Assembly (NCBI GenBank): GCA_025345505.1
Contig: JANVCC010000010.1
Coordinates: 43,845,738 to 43,909,737, forward strand
Source: Todiramphus chloris collaris
Taxonomy: Eukaryota; Chordata; Aves; Coraciiformes; Alcedinidae
Reading direction: 5' to 3'
DNA length: 64,000 bases
A model generated the notes under the pieces. That model had not been told where the DNA came from, did not search any database, and worked only from the letters and a program-made list of their open reading frames with translations. The translations under genes and the position numbers were made by a program. This document shows positions 26,628 to 39,800 of the stretch, one piece after another. How positions within the stretch are numbered: the stretch's first letter is position 1; every line of letters starts with the position of its first letter.

Positions 26628-26958
26628 CTGAGGGATCATGAGGGCTAAGCTCTGGCTTGCCTCTTCAGTTTCTGGCTTCTTCCTTGCTTCTTCAATGGCC
26701 GGCACCATTCATCAATGGCCGGACTCTGTTCGTTCTGCCTTCGATCCTGATCTGTGTGTTCCTTAATCCAGTACCAGAATCCAGCTCCTGAACACAGCTC
26801 CTATATGCTGTGGGGCCCAGTCTGGGACTGCCCCAGTGCCTGCTCCACAGCATCAGTGGTGATGGTGATGTAGTTGCTATCAGGGAGGGTTGAGTTTGGT
26901 GCTGGTTTTGTATATATTTGTATATATTCCATTATTATTATTAGTTTTTTTCATTTTC

Positions 26959-26964
26959 ATTAAA
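26959..26964 (+). terminator. Polyadenylation signal of ERVL-like LTR
   Basis: ATTAAA, a functional variant of the AATAAA signal, located after the ATT-rich stretch in the R region, about 340 bases downstream of the TATA box. Confidence 0.6.
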
Positions 26965-27095
26965 GCTGTTCCAGTTTCCTTTTCTAATTGTTAAATCTCT
27001 CTCCCTTATTCCTTTTCTCTTCTCCTTTGAGGAGGAGGGGGGTTAACAGAGAGCGTTGTAGGTCTAAGGGGCTGCCTTGACCCTAAACCATGATG

Positions 27096-28105
27096 CTGCA
27101 AGAGACAGATACTGGATATTAAGACTTTCCTGTTGGAACATATTTGTCTTATGAACTTTTTTACTTGACTTTTTAAAAGAGCAGTTGTATGCCACATCAT
27201 CTCACAATATTAAACAATTTTTAAAATTTTTGACCAGAATCGGGAGTTTTTTTATTATTTGTAAAATGCCCAGGCTCAATAACTACTCTATAGGTAGGTG
27301 GTACTCAGTTTGTTGAGGAGGTGGTTGATTTTCTGTAGTCTTCGTTTTAATTAAAAAAAAAAACCAAAAAAAACCCCAAACAATGTTAAGGACAGCTATC
27401 ACAATTCTTGATCTTCTTTTCATAAGTTTGCAAAAATAAACTAGCTGAGTACCACAGACCTATGACCATGCACTGATTGTCTGTTTCCCTTTGTGTGTAA
27501 CCAAAACCTCCCCAGAAACATATAATTAGAGACGCTTAGAAACTGGAGTCACGAATCTATGGGGCATTCAAATATTTCACAATTTATTGTAGAAGGAGAC
27601 TTTCTTTTGTTCTTCCTTTTAAAAAATCAAAGCAGTTTCCTTTCTCTTTTTAATCATTTTGAAACAGTTTCACTTATGGAAACTTCTTAATTATTCCTAT
27701 AGAGGAATTCCTATAACACTGTTTAGACTCAGCTGTGAACCATGAAATGGGGAGAGGCAGAAAGGAACTGGACAAGAATGAAGGCATTGAGAGAGATGTA
27801 GCTGTAACTGTCAAAGTCAGATGAATTTCACAAGTGATTTGTTGTTCCCATCCTCTCATTTTGGACAGAAATCTACTCCTGGACCTGAGAAACATTTTCT
27901 AACTGAAAATGTATCAAAACTGGCAGGTACTCATAAAAAGCTTGATTTTGCCAAATCAGCAATTTCCAAAAAAGAAACTGTTTTAAAGAAGTATCCTAAC
28001 CATCTGTCATTCTGTAAGAGCCTGGCTATTGTGTGCCTCAAACCTTGTGTGGTGATAAGGTCTGGAAAGACCTGTCTGGAAGGGAGAGATGTTGATTGCT
28101 TTTAA
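27096..28105. other. Non-coding sequence between two LTRs
   Basis: About 1 kb separating two unrelated solo LTRs. A short A/C-rich tract is at about 27350-27380. A 94-codon open frame at 27821-28105 ends exactly where the next LTR starts. It has no motif I recognise and its stop is supplied at the LTR boundary. Confidence 0.5.
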
Positions 28106-28276
28106 TGTCTCTGTGCCCCGCCCCCGTTTGGCTCCTTGCAGACATGATTTAACAAAAGGAAGAGATAGGTTCTGCACAGGTGGGACTCTGTCTTTTCTTT
28201 AGTTAAGTGCTCCTGCTGACCGTGCCATGGGGGTGGTAGATGGCAGGCGCCACACTACTTCTAGCTCATGGAGCTC

Positions 28277-28284
28277 ATGCAAAT
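28277..28284 (+). promoter_or_regulatory. Octamer element in LTR U3
   Basis: ATGCAAAT, the binding sequence of POU-domain Oct factors, 51 bases upstream of the LTR TATA box. This spacing is sensible for a proximal promoter element. Activity is inferred only. Confidence 0.5.
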
Positions 28285-28334
28285 AAACGCCACTTCCTGT
28301 GGAAGTTGGGAATGCCAACCAGATACCTCAAGGG

Positions 28335-28342
28335 TATAAAAG
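28335..28342 (+). promoter_or_regulatory. TATA box of LTR
   Basis: TATAAAAG preceded by AGGG. It is a textbook core promoter element at the expected place, about 230 bases into the LTR. Confidence 0.75.
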
Positions 28343-28599
28343 GGACAAAAAAATATTGTGTGCACCCATCACCGAAGAACTGAAGACTTGGACTGATCCA
28401 GTGAGACGTCGCTGGATCCACAGGTGGTGATAACCTTTTCTCTTTATCTTTCTCTCTTTACTCCCTCACTCCCTCTCTCTTTTCCTCTTTAATAACTTTC
28501 TTTCTCTTCCTCAAAATTTAGTTGTGCCGTAAAATAATTGCCTACAAAGATTAACACTTTTATCCGTACTGTTTGATGGTTGTTCTATTAGGGAGAACT

Positions 28600-28605
28600 A
28601 ATAAA
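28600..28605 (+). terminator. Polyadenylation signal of LTR
   Basis: AATAAA followed 4-20 bases later by a T-rich stretch (TGTTTTGTTATTGTT), about 265 bases downstream of the TATA box. This is a plausible R-region poly(A) signal with a GU/U-rich downstream element. Confidence 0.7.
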
Positions 28606-28734
28606 CTGTTTTGTTATTGTTCCTCGGAGTCATTGTGACTCTGCCGCCCCGGCTGCCCTGCCGTGCAGGGACAGCCTCTTTCAGGGGATCACAAAGATTC
28701 ACCTCCCTCGTTGATCACTGAGTGGGACGAGACA

Positions 28735-31700
28735 CGTTCCTATTATCCAGGTTTTGCAAAGAGCTTTCATTTAACCTAAGCCTCAGAAATTTGAAATAAC
28801 AAAAAGAGAACACGTTAGCTTCAGACTTAAAATTCATTCTGTATGGCCTATTTTTGTTTGTTTTACAAGATTGTTCTCTAACTGCACACTCCATTTGTTC
28901 CCAGCATGGAATACACTTCATTAAATGATTCAAAATAGTATGATTTATATGCATATGGTCGGCTGCATGTATGACATTCCCGTAGAAAAAATCAGTGAAT
29001 TGTATGCACAGGTTAATGAAGACAAGAAAATTGCCTCTGTTGCTCTGGAAACACTAGAGTAATTCATTTAGTATTGAGAAAAACAAACAAACAAACAAAC
29101 AAATATATCAGACCTGCTTTGAGACACAGAGATTAACTTTGTTCAATAATGCGTAGGGTTTTTTCCCTTTCACAGAAGAATCATGCCTGATCTTCCCCTG
29201 GTTTTAATAAGTAACATTTGAGAGGCCAAGGCAATATGAAAGCAATAGCAATCTCATCCTATCCAAGATGAAAATCATCTTAAAAAAAAAAAAAAAAAAA
29301 AAAAAGAAAAAAAAAGAAACAAACAAAACCCAGAAAACTTTCCCTGAGGGGAATAAATCCTCACATACATAGATGTTTGACTGATTTGACTATTTACTCA
29401 GTTTCAGACTTCACGTGTATGGGACTGGAATTAATAGAACTGACAGCTATAGCATGAAATTCACAACATCCAAGATAACCAGAGTTACTTCCTATACATT
29501 GTTTACTCAGTAAAAATCTATCCCCCAGAACTAACAGCTGGAAGCTACATCACTAGAAATATTTTACAGTAATTATACTCACTCCAGTTTAAAAAATAAT
29601 AAAAGCAGGAAACTGATTATTGAATTTTGTTGAATGTTTTCTTTCAGGAGAATTAGCACACCAGTTACAGTTGTAAAGATTTGAGCAGGACCACTCAGTC
29701 CTTAAGGCCAGCAATACTTGTAGTAATATGGCCTGCATAATTAAGGATCAAAATTTTCAAATCCTCTCTAAGGATAAAAAAGAAATTACTCAAGATTTTT
29801 ATGAGAAAAAGTTTTATTATGACATGTATGAACTTGCACTAAATTAGTCCTATAATGTATTTATCTTTTTGTTTATTTTGAAGACTTTTGTTTGTTTTAT
29901 AGGTCTGTTATTATAAACTGTGCGACATTTATTACATGTGAAACAGATGTTCATCTCTTCTCTTTGTAAAACTCAGAAACCTGGAGACTCTAGTTAGAGA
30001 GCTCAAGCTGGGCAAATGTAAAAGTACAAGGGAAGTCTGAAAGTTAAATTGCTTCTTTGCACCTTAAGCTCTCTGGAGTCTCAAAATGTTAACAGAATTG
30101 TATTTCTGGACCACAGCACAGTGGACAATGAAATTATTGGACTGGTTTTACTTTTTCAGAATTAGTTCGCATTCCCTTGAATGAAACACTTTCAAACTGT
30201 CATAGCTGGATCAAGGCCCGAGATTGAAACCAAAGCACATACCCTCAAGTCTTAACTACTTGTAGGAAGCTCAGGTAAGGATTATTCTCTGAAAACAGTA
30301 GAGCTAACCCGAAATGCTTAGGGAACAAGAACATTTCAAAGACCATGCAAAACTTAGCTTGCAAACTAAGCTGTGTTCTGCCTGTTTCCATATTTGTTTG
30401 CAAATTTACTCCTCCTATCTGACATAGCTCTCTGTGTACAATAGGAACCATACTCTACCACTCAGACCTGAGGAGTTGCTCCTGGCAAATTCAAGAGTTC
30501 ACATTTAATGTTTAAGGTATGTTTGACAAGGTATAAAATGATATAAAGGTATCCTCTTTGCTTCATTTCTAAAAACACCCGACACTTTCCTTAAAAAGTC
30601 ATACTGAAGAAACAACTATTTTAAAAGAAAACAATGAAGAACTTGCAAATCGTCTTTCAGACCAATGCCATCATGAAGTTTACTCCTTAGGAACTGCAAA
30701 AAGATAGCTTTAAAATGTTATTGTATACAAATAACCACTATCACTTGGAGCTCATTTTGGAAATGAATGATGTGATGAGTGTTTCTTAGGAATGGTCATA
30801 TTTTGAAGAACTGTTATATTCAGAACTGCCCAAAGTAGCAACTTAAAAATGTGTCTGCCTTTAAATTGCCATTATTACACTTGCAGTAAAACATACAATA
30901 GTGTCTTGCATTCTATTCTCATATCTTGAAGCAAAATGAAAGTGTTCCTCACCAGCCATTCAAAGAAGTAAAAAATCAGAAGCAAGTTTGTAGAAGCCCA
31001 TTTATTATTTAGAGTTTAAAACACTTCTAATACATTTTAGCAGCATTTGAGGGATGAGGTCAGGGTAGGATGGGGTTTTTGTTTATTTTGGTTTACACTT
31101 TGTCTGTCTGGGGGGGTGGTTTGTGCCACTTTCAAAATCTTAACATCTGAAAAGTGAAGATAAGAGCACTGTCTACATAGAACAAAATTGGTGCATATGT
31201 AGTCAGCCTACTTCTTGACTTTTAGCAGACCACACTTTGGTGATCAAAAGCATGCTTAGAATTGCTAACAAAAGGTTGTGCTAAGAGTAGCAGTCTCACT
31301 AAGTCATGGTAAGCCTGATTAGTCCTAAAACTGCTTGCATTGTTGGTGAGCTTTGAGTTCAGAGTCTAAGTTGCTGTGTTAGGAAAACATGCACTAACCT
31401 GGGAGTTCATTCTTGTAGCTCTATTTTTTGTCAAGAATTTTCAACTGAAAGTCATTTTTCAGTCCCAATACACTTACACAAAAAATACTCTGATTTGTTT
31501 CACTGGAGGTAGAGTTTGGCAATAAAATAAGGCTGATAAGATTAAGTATTTCTACAGATGGTGACCACAAAGATAAATAAAAACAATAAATAACATAAAC
31601 AGTTCAAGATTTGTTGATGAATATGCCAAAAGAGATGATGCTACTAAAAATAGGTTTTCCTAAGACTTCAAAAACTTTGAGCAGATAGGAAAGTAGTTTT

Positions 31701-33616
31701 CAAAGTAATCAGTGTTACCAATCATCTCTTAGGGTAAAAAATATGATGCTCAAAGATATACCAGGAAATCAATATACACGGAAATATCCAGGGAGATACT
31801 GCAGTGAGCTATCAAGTGGAGACTACCAATGACATGCAGAGTACATTTCTTACAATTAAAGAGGAAAAAATTAAGAGATTATCCAGCAGGAAGAGGAACA
31901 GAAAACCAGTGAGAAACAAGGAGTGAAACAGAGTACTACCACAAGATTCATTTAAAATATGAACACTTATTGGATAGCTGAATGTAACCATATTTTAAAC
32001 CCAAATGTCATGACATCCCTTAAGATACTACTAACTTGAAGGAGCTCCATTTTGCATGTGTATAATAATCCATGAATTATATTACTATATATTCCAGGAT
32101 TCCATTAAAAGTATATTAGCCTAATTTTTAGGTCTAAAAAAAAAGAGTCATTAAATAGTTGATATGTATACTGCAGACTATTTGTTATCAGATTGCTTTC
32201 TGCATGTGCTTAAGTTGGCTAGGGATAGTTAGAGACTTGTTTGTCACTTTTCTTCATATTGATCTATTTCAAAATAAAGCATTTAGAATAAACAGAAAAT
32301 TTCTTCAGTGAGCAAATTATTCATAAACTTATTTTTCATTTTTCTGCTTGTAAACAGAAAAAGAATAGGAAAAAAACCCAAACAAACCACTCCTCTGTCA
32401 ACAAAACAACCAGTCAACCAACCAACCAAAACCATCCTCAAAACCCCAACTATTTTCTACTTTACTGTTCTCTAATACTGGTAAATTACAGAAAATGTAT
32501 ATGAGCAAGTGGAGCAAGTGAAACTTTATTTTCTGTTCATGCTGACATTTTACTAGATATGTCACAGGTTTGTAGGTTGATGTAGTTTTCTTCCTGTAAC
32601 ATATAGCACCGCATAATAAAACAATTATAATACAAAGAAAATATATTACAGAATGAAAAGATGTATTGTTACATTCCCAATCTTTTTTTTTTTTTCACAA
32701 TAGGTTAACTACTAAGGTAGTGATCTCTACTGTCAGATTATGAAAAGATTTGTGACTGGACTATATTAACTATTCAGTTTAAATATCATACAAGGTTTTA
32801 GTCATAGTCAGTAAAAAACAACTGATGAGTAAACAAGCTAAGAAAATTTCTGCAGTCAAGAAATAAGTGAACAGTTTGAAAAAGGAGAGAGGTAATACTG
32901 CATTGATCAAAAAGATTTCTACTTCATCCACAAATGTAGCAAATGTTCATTTATTTAAGATCACATAGTCATTTTCTATTTTATATTCAAAATTGAGTTT
33001 CATTTAAATCTTTGAATGAATCATGTTCTGTGGATCATTGATCCAAGAAATCTACTATTTTTCCATTGCCTGCTTTCTCACCTGTTAACTCTCTGGGCTG
33101 CCACAGTCAAAACTATGCAGGGGCTGGGGCTTAGAAGCCAGAATCTCCAGGCTCATTGATATAAAATCACAGGGTTTTCTATTCCAAATACCAAATGGAC
33201 CTAGGTAAAACTAAATCTGGAGACCTAGAAGTCCTTGTAGGGATTCAGGAGTTTCTTGGTGGTAGTGCTCAAATGTTCAATGGTGGCTAAACTTTTAGAG
33301 GTCCTTTCTTAGAAATCATAAATCAAAAACATAAGAGTTTAGATTTTAAGATTTTGTTTCATCAAGAATATTTCTATGTAAACTAACTTAAATTACTACT
33401 TAATTAATTTCTTGCCTTCTATAGTTCACTAAAAGTAAACTTATTTTTGTTTTGTTTGGTTTTGATTTTTTTTTTTTTTTTTTTACAATTAGAAAATTCT
33501 TTTTGCCTTTTTAGAATTTTTGCATTTTCCATCCAATGGAAAGTTTGAGTTCAAATATTTCGGTTCTGAACATGTAAATAGATGTATATGTAAATAATAC
33601 AGTGTGAAACAAAGTA
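28735..33616. other. Non-coding unique sequence
   Basis: About 4.9 kb with no recognised gene. Simple sequence includes AAAC units at about 29083-29104, an uninterrupted A run at 29282-29305, an A/C-rich tract at about 32370-32450 containing AACC repeats, and a T run at about 33469-33484. Confidence 0.55.
29282..29305 (+). repeat. Poly-A tract
   Basis: 24 consecutive A bases followed by further A runs broken by single G bases up to about 29320. It is not preceded by any recognisable retrotransposed gene or LINE, so I treat it as low-complexity sequence rather than a retrogene tail. Confidence 0.9.
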
Positions 33617-33842
33617 GAGCCTTTAGTACTTTTCTGCACCCTCAGTGTGCAGAGATCCAGCAGTGGCCTGGGCTTTCTCACCAATCCTTGGTAGTAACTC
33701 TAAACATTGCTTGTTATCACTGCTAGTAGCTAACACTGCCTGTGAAAACGTTGCTAATTTCAGAAAGTGCAGTTAGTTAGAACTGAGCTGAAAAGTAAAA
33801 TCCCTGAACAGAATTAGTTCTGTTCTTACGCAAACCAGGACA
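33617..33842 (-). mobile_element. Truncated ERVL-like LTR, 5' part
   Basis: On the minus strand it begins TGTCCTGGTTTGCG at 33842 and follows the first 210-odd bases of the LTR at 26313 closely. Both share blocks such as GAACTAATTCTGTTCAG, TTCTAACTAACTGCAC, TTTCTGAAATTAGCA and TACCAAGGATTGGTGAGAA. Similarity stops near 33617, before the TATA region, so the rest of the LTR was lost or never inserted. Together with 26313-27095 it makes an inverted pair about 7 kb apart. Confidence 0.87.
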
Positions 33843-36800
33843 AACATTTAACAATGAAATATTGAAATTTTATTGTAGTTATATGATAAGATCAAGTGAC
33901 AAGATAAGATAAGATCAAGTGACATAGTATCAGAAAAGGCTGAAGGAATAACAGACAGAATTTATATAAAACTACAGTTCATTAACGTGGCAACTGTATT
34001 TTAGCTGATTTAATGTTAGAAAGAAAAAAAAATTAACAAATGTTTGTGCAAGTGTTGCAAGACAATTTCATGTGTGCAACCAAAATAAACCCCAAAAATA
34101 TAAACCTGATTTTTTAAACTGATTCTTCACTGTACAGAAAAGCCAATTTCTTCTGTGATGCCACAAAAGGAGAAATAGAATCTGTTAGTCATTAAAATGG
34201 AAGGCATATAGTGCTCTGGCTGTCTGGAGATGAAATTGGATTTCTCTGTCTGGACTCTTCAGGTTCCTTTTTATTCCACAAGCAAATTGCTTTGCCATAA
34301 ATTCGTATTAAACAGGAAGGGGTTCAGCTGGCACAGGTAGTACTAAAAGCTTATTACGAACCATACAGTGCATTTGCCACTGAACAATATGTATTGGAAG
34401 ACCAGATCTGGTAAAACATAGAATTCATTTTCTAAATCTTTTATGAGTGTTTAAGTCTGATCATTTACAGCTTCTTTATTATCTGTGCTGTGAAGTTTTT
34501 TGCAGTACTACTGTTTTGGTTTTTTTTTTTTCCTGCACTTTTTTGAAGACAGCTGCTGTACTTTTATTGGAGGCAAAAAAGCAACTGCAAATGGTTACGT
34601 TTACAATAGAATTTTGCAAAGAAGATGTAAGAAAAAAAAAAAAGAAAAATAACTTTACTTCCAGCTTTACTTCCATTTGATCTAATTTTCTCATTAGATA
34701 CTTCAAACCTGTCCTTTATTAATGTATAATATGCCTTTTACTAATATATCTAATAAACTAAAAACCTCTAGCATTATACATAACTGTACTGTCATTTTAT
34801 TCAAGGATAACTCTTGAGACACAAGTAATAACAATTACTACTATATGCACTAATTCAAAATGCAAGATAATATATCCAATAAGGATCTTTAGTTTCAGAA
34901 ATGCTGACATTATTTTCTCTTCAATTCCTTTTCTAAAACAATTTATCTGTATCTTTCTCTTTTCACATTAAAAGACCTATTATAGTTGTTAGTCTTTATT
35001 AGTTCAGTGCTTCAACTAGGCCGTCTTTGAGCATGTTCATTTCAGAAGGTGTACTTTCTTATACTTCCAAGGATCATCCTTAGACTCCTTGCAAAGTAAG
35101 GAAGAGAGTTCCTAAAAAACACCCCAGATTTACACAACTTTCTGTAAAAACAGTTTGGGGATTTATTTTATCCTTTAGATTGAAAAGGTTCTACCTTTAG
35201 AAAAGTTTGTAGTAAAATAAAGGCAAGATCATCTAAGTTATCAACCAGATTTTATTTATTTACTAGTTCCTAATTTGATCTTTGTATCTGGAAAGACATT
35301 GTTTGCATACTTCTGTGTGATTCTTACTGTCTTAATAGATTTATAAAGTTCTAATATTCCTACAGTATGTCATCCCTCAGTAACTAAATTACAGATATAA
35401 ATTCTTAAATTAATAAATTCTCCAGTACCCATGACATAATCTCCTGTCATTTCTGGTTCTTCTACAGATGTTATATATAGTGAGGTGGGAGAAGGGGAAA
35501 AGGAAGGGGAGAACATGTGCTCATGAGTATTGCCTTAAACCAGAGTATTTTTTTGCTGAACAGATTGCTTGTGTCACAGATCACAAATATATGTCAAAAC
35601 CCCTTGAAGACACTTTTACTGATAGAGATGTCCTTTACCTATGAAAAACACCCTAAATTCTATATCACAGTGACCATGTACATTTCAGCATAAATTTGTC
35701 TGTATCTTGCAGCAGGCGTATGATTCTTTTTTTTAATGAAGGATAAAATAAAGAAAAATCCTTAAAAGATGTATATAAAATTTACTTACAAATATGAATA
35801 CAAAGTCCACATTAGGTATATTGATATCATGCTTACTTCAATATATATTTTGATATGACTTTCAGGAAATCTGTTCTCTAGAGACAGGAAGAAAGATTAT
35901 AATGAAGACAAATACTTGTGTCTTCACAGAAAACCATGAAATTTAGGCTAATGGAACTGTTTTGCATGTTTTCATTTTCAGGACAAAGGATTTATCTGGA
36001 AGACCTAGGAGCTATTCTAAAGTTGCTTCATATCTCACTTACTCCTTGAGTTATTGCTGACAGTACTTTGAAAATTCAGGAAGTGGTAGAGTTTTCTCCT
36101 CAGTGAATAGCTGTTGTTTAAATCTTTCTATCCTTTTGTATTGATCTGTTATAAAAAAAAAATCAGTAAACTTTTTTCTTTTTTCTTCATCAATTCAATC
36201 TCCTTCGTACCATTCAAGAGAAAGATTTTTAAGATGATCTTAGTTAAAGCCCGCTGATGTCCATGTAATTATTCCAGTTGATGTTATGAGGTATAGACAT
36301 GGCCTATATTTAGTTGTTTTGCTCTTTCTGAGTAAGAGTATCTTGTATCTTATAAGGAAACATACTCTCCCAAGATTTACATTTGAGTTTTGTATTTTAA
36401 AAGGTCAGGTAATTATAATCATCAAATTCCTTTCAGATTTGCTTGCTCTTAATCTGTCTTTTCTAATGCTTGGCTTCTGTTTCAAGGTTCGGGATTTCTT
36501 TGATCTGGAAGTGACTAGAAGTAACCCATGGATTTGCAGCTTTTAAAGAGATTGATGTATATGTCTCAAACAATAACAACAATGAAACAGTGATGAAGAC
36601 TGAAGCTCTGTGGGACTTGTATACAATAAGTGACAACTTTTCTTTTAATGCAGAACATTATCTGTTGATATAAGTATCCATTCTTTTTTGTACATTTGTA
36701 GTGTTACATAACTGCAGTAACATACAAGGTCACAGAAATCTGTCCATTATAACTTGCAGAAATTTTCACTATACATACGTGTCAGATGCCTGAGCTTGAG

Positions 36801-39800
36801 GGTATGTGTGCTTATTCAGTGAATGACATTACAAAAAAGTAAATTATTAAAAAACCATAATTAATAACCTAATATATGGTTAATAAGAGACACATAATGA
36901 ATGCATTATTCTGTAATATTTACTCAAACTGTTCTGATAGTAGTACAATTTTTATACTTAATTTCATATGTCAATGGCTATGTGGGTGTGCAGAGGAATT
37001 AATAATATCTGGAGACATGTAACCGTTTAGTCAGTTTTATAACATGTCTATTTAAGTGGGGAGAATGAAACTAGTATTGAAAAGCACTATAAACAGTAGC
37101 ATACATATTAGTTAAAAAATGCATTCACCCCCAAAAAGGGGACATTTGTCTTCAAATGTGTAGTTATCTGCTGAAGAAACTAGAGGAATTGTCTGTTCTG
37201 TGTGTCTAAACTGCAAAACCCAACAAGTAATGGTCATACAATTACAGCAACGAAGATTTAATTTAGGCAGTAGGAAAATTAATCTTATCAGTAAAGAAAG
37301 TGAACACCATAAAGGGATTTTCCTAAGTCAGTTGTGGAGTGTTTAAGTATATGGAAGATGTATGTATGTATGCATATATATATATCTGCTAAGAAAGACA
37401 TAGCTGATCGTGCACAAGGAAGCAGGAGAAAGTTCTCGGTGACCTCTTCAGGTCCCTTACAGCTTTGTCTACTCTGACCTGGTGTGACTTACTGAACAGG
37501 TGATTTATGTAACTAAATGTTAGCTGACCTGTAAATTGGTTCATTGACTTGATAACTTAAACAGCAAAGCTCATATAAAGTTAACATGAAGTTTCCAACA
37601 GTCTAAGAAGTAGTAGGATTGCTAGTCAATGGAAACTGTAACATGAAAGATGTTTTCTTTCTAAGTAGAGTTCTTGTGTCTTCTTGAAACTCACAGAAAA
37701 TGACGAGTTCTGCATGTAGCAGACATAACATATATCCTTTAATGGAAAACACTGAAGGAGAACAGGTAAGATTAGTGTCATTCTGATTGAGAGTTAAAAT
37801 ATACATTATTTTCAAGTATGTTACTTCACTGTCTCAAAATGTTGAGTAAATACCAGAAATGTTATCATCTACTTTATAAGATGTTTGGATTTTTGTCAGT
37901 CTTTTTTGTCAGTCTCTGGAAGTATTTAACACACTTTGACAGTCTCCGCACAGAGAAGACGTCAATGCATACAAAAAAAAATCAAAGAAGAGTCACTAAG
38001 TAGGCACCAGATGCTTAATCTTTAGGACACAAAATGAAGAACTTCATAGAAATTAATTATCTTTCCAGAAACTTTTAATGTTAGGAGAATTACAATTCAC
38101 TTCATAAAGAAGTTTGCAACCTGTTTACTACTTAATATTTTCTTTCACTTTTTTAACAAATGTATGATGTATAACTGATTGAAAGCAGTTTATCAAGAGA
38201 GTATTTTTTATACTGAAAACAATTTTTTATCCTCTTTTTTTAATGTGTGAAAAGGCATCCAATTCCCACCCATAATTTTAAATCTATGAAAATGAATATT
38301 TTATGCCACTAGTATATCTTGCAAATACACACTGATTTTACTGCTGTGTTTAATTAATTGTTTCTTAGAATAATATGAATACAAAAATGAAAACATATTT
38401 TGATACTATAGAATAAATTTTTTTTTTGTCAGAAAATACATGTAGTGTTGAAAAGAATATATATTTTTATTTTAAAATATATTTTAAAATGTCTATTGTG
38501 GAAGAGTTCTACAAGAAGTAAGCATTTGAATATCTTTGGTTAATTTTTTTAAACAGATAATATTCATCCACTTAAAAAATATTTTACACTAGCTTTTTAA
38601 ATTTTGAAAATTTCTACTGAACAGATAGTAAGAAGCAAAACAAGGTATATTTTTTTTTTTTCCTTCCTGTGAGCTATGAGCTAACTCTGTTCAGCCCATA
38701 CATGATACAATGCAGGATTGCAAGAAAGACTTTGTATTTTTCATCTTCTATCACACTTCACCACTACAATTTACAGCCCCACCATCTATTATTTGTAGTC
38801 TCTATTTTTATTGCAGATTTTCTTACAGTTTATTAAATAAAATACTGAATAAGACTGAGATCAGAACCACTTTCAGAAAAACACATGACAAAAGTCTCTA
38901 ACTAGTGGATATTTCACAGTGAGGTGTTATGATTTGCAGTCTGACACTATTTCTGCCTCTAATTCACTTTCATGTGTCCCAGTTTTATTTTCTCTAGCCT
39001 TTGTTTGAATTTTTAACCAAATTATCAACCAGTAATAAATTAGATGGCTTAGAGGAGTTGAAGAACATTGCTGAAACAATCTTATCAACTGGAGTTGCAA
39101 TCTCATCAAAGAACAGCAGGGCTTTTTTTGAAGACTCAGTTCCATGGGGTACAAGGTGCTCTACGATTCCAGCTGGAGTGAGCATGTTTACACTATCCCT
39201 GCCAAACAACATGCAATCAACTGCACATCACTGGAACAGGCCGTCCAGCAGTAATGTGCTCAGCTGCTGCTTCCTACTGGCTTCCCACCGCTTAGGGCAT
39301 CCCACAGCCAAAGCCAACCAGCATGAAAATAATTAAATGTGAATATGTGATGGGCCCCGTGAGAAAGATAAGAGACATGGCATGAGCCCTACTTGAAAAG
39401 CACCTGGGGTGATAGAATCTGTTGGTTGAACAAAAGCTGACGGGCCATTAAGTTTCAGTATTAAAGACTTAATGTATAATGTACCTTCACACCATCTGGA
39501 TGTCCATCTTTACATTTTCTGAACCAGTAAGATCTAAATAAAGTTAAAGTTCCTGTTCCACAGAGAGTTCAAGAAAGTGCCATACTGAAAAACAAAGGCT
39601 TCACTGTATTTCACAGAAAAGTCACACATTCTTGCACCAAATCTGTCATGACACCAGCAGCATAACTCTTTAGCTGCAATCATTGAGAATATAAGTGCAG
39701 AATAACCGCAGGAAGAGATAATATCTCCTATTAGACCAAAGCGCAGAGCTAGATGAAACAGACAGACAAACAAGACACATAAACTTTTCTGCTGAATGAA

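Larger units (their letters stand above)
26313..27095 (+). mobile_element. Solo LTR, avian ERVL-like (783 bp)
   Basis: An endogenous-retrovirus LTR. It begins TGTCCTGGTTT, the start common to many avian ERVL-type LTRs, and ends with a diverged counterpart (AAACCATGATG). It carries a TATAAAG box at 26621-26627, an ATT-rich stretch around 26920-26945 and an ATTAAA polyadenylation signal at 26959-26964, which is the U3-R-U5 order of an LTR on the plus strand. The five bases before it (CTGAA, 26308-26312) and after it (CTGCA, 27096-27100) match at four of five positions, fitting the 5-bp target duplication of ERVL elements. No primer-binding site or gag/pol sequence follows, so it is a solo LTR. 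A truncated relative in opposite orientation lies at 33617-33842. Confidence 0.88.
28106..28734 (+). mobile_element. Solo LTR of a second ERV family (629 bp)
   Basis: The element begins TGTCTC and ends GAGACA, a perfect 6-bp terminal inverted repeat with the retroviral TG...CA ends. Inside are an octamer motif ATGCAAAT (28277-28284), a TATA box TATAAAAG (28335-28342), a pyrimidine-rich CT tract (about 28437-28515) and an AATAAA signal (28600-28605). A GC-rich segment follows. Composition differs sharply from the AT-rich flanks. No internal retroviral sequence adjoins it. The flanks (TTTAA before, CGTTC after) do not show a target duplication, so either it has decayed or the LTR arose by recombination between different proviruses. 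The family is not one I can name. It is clearly different from the ERVL-like LTRs in this window. Confidence 0.85.

Noticed and set aside
29282-29320. Possible poly-A tail of a processed gene or LINE
   Set aside because: The sequence on its 5' side shows no coding remnant or element and no flanking direct repeat.
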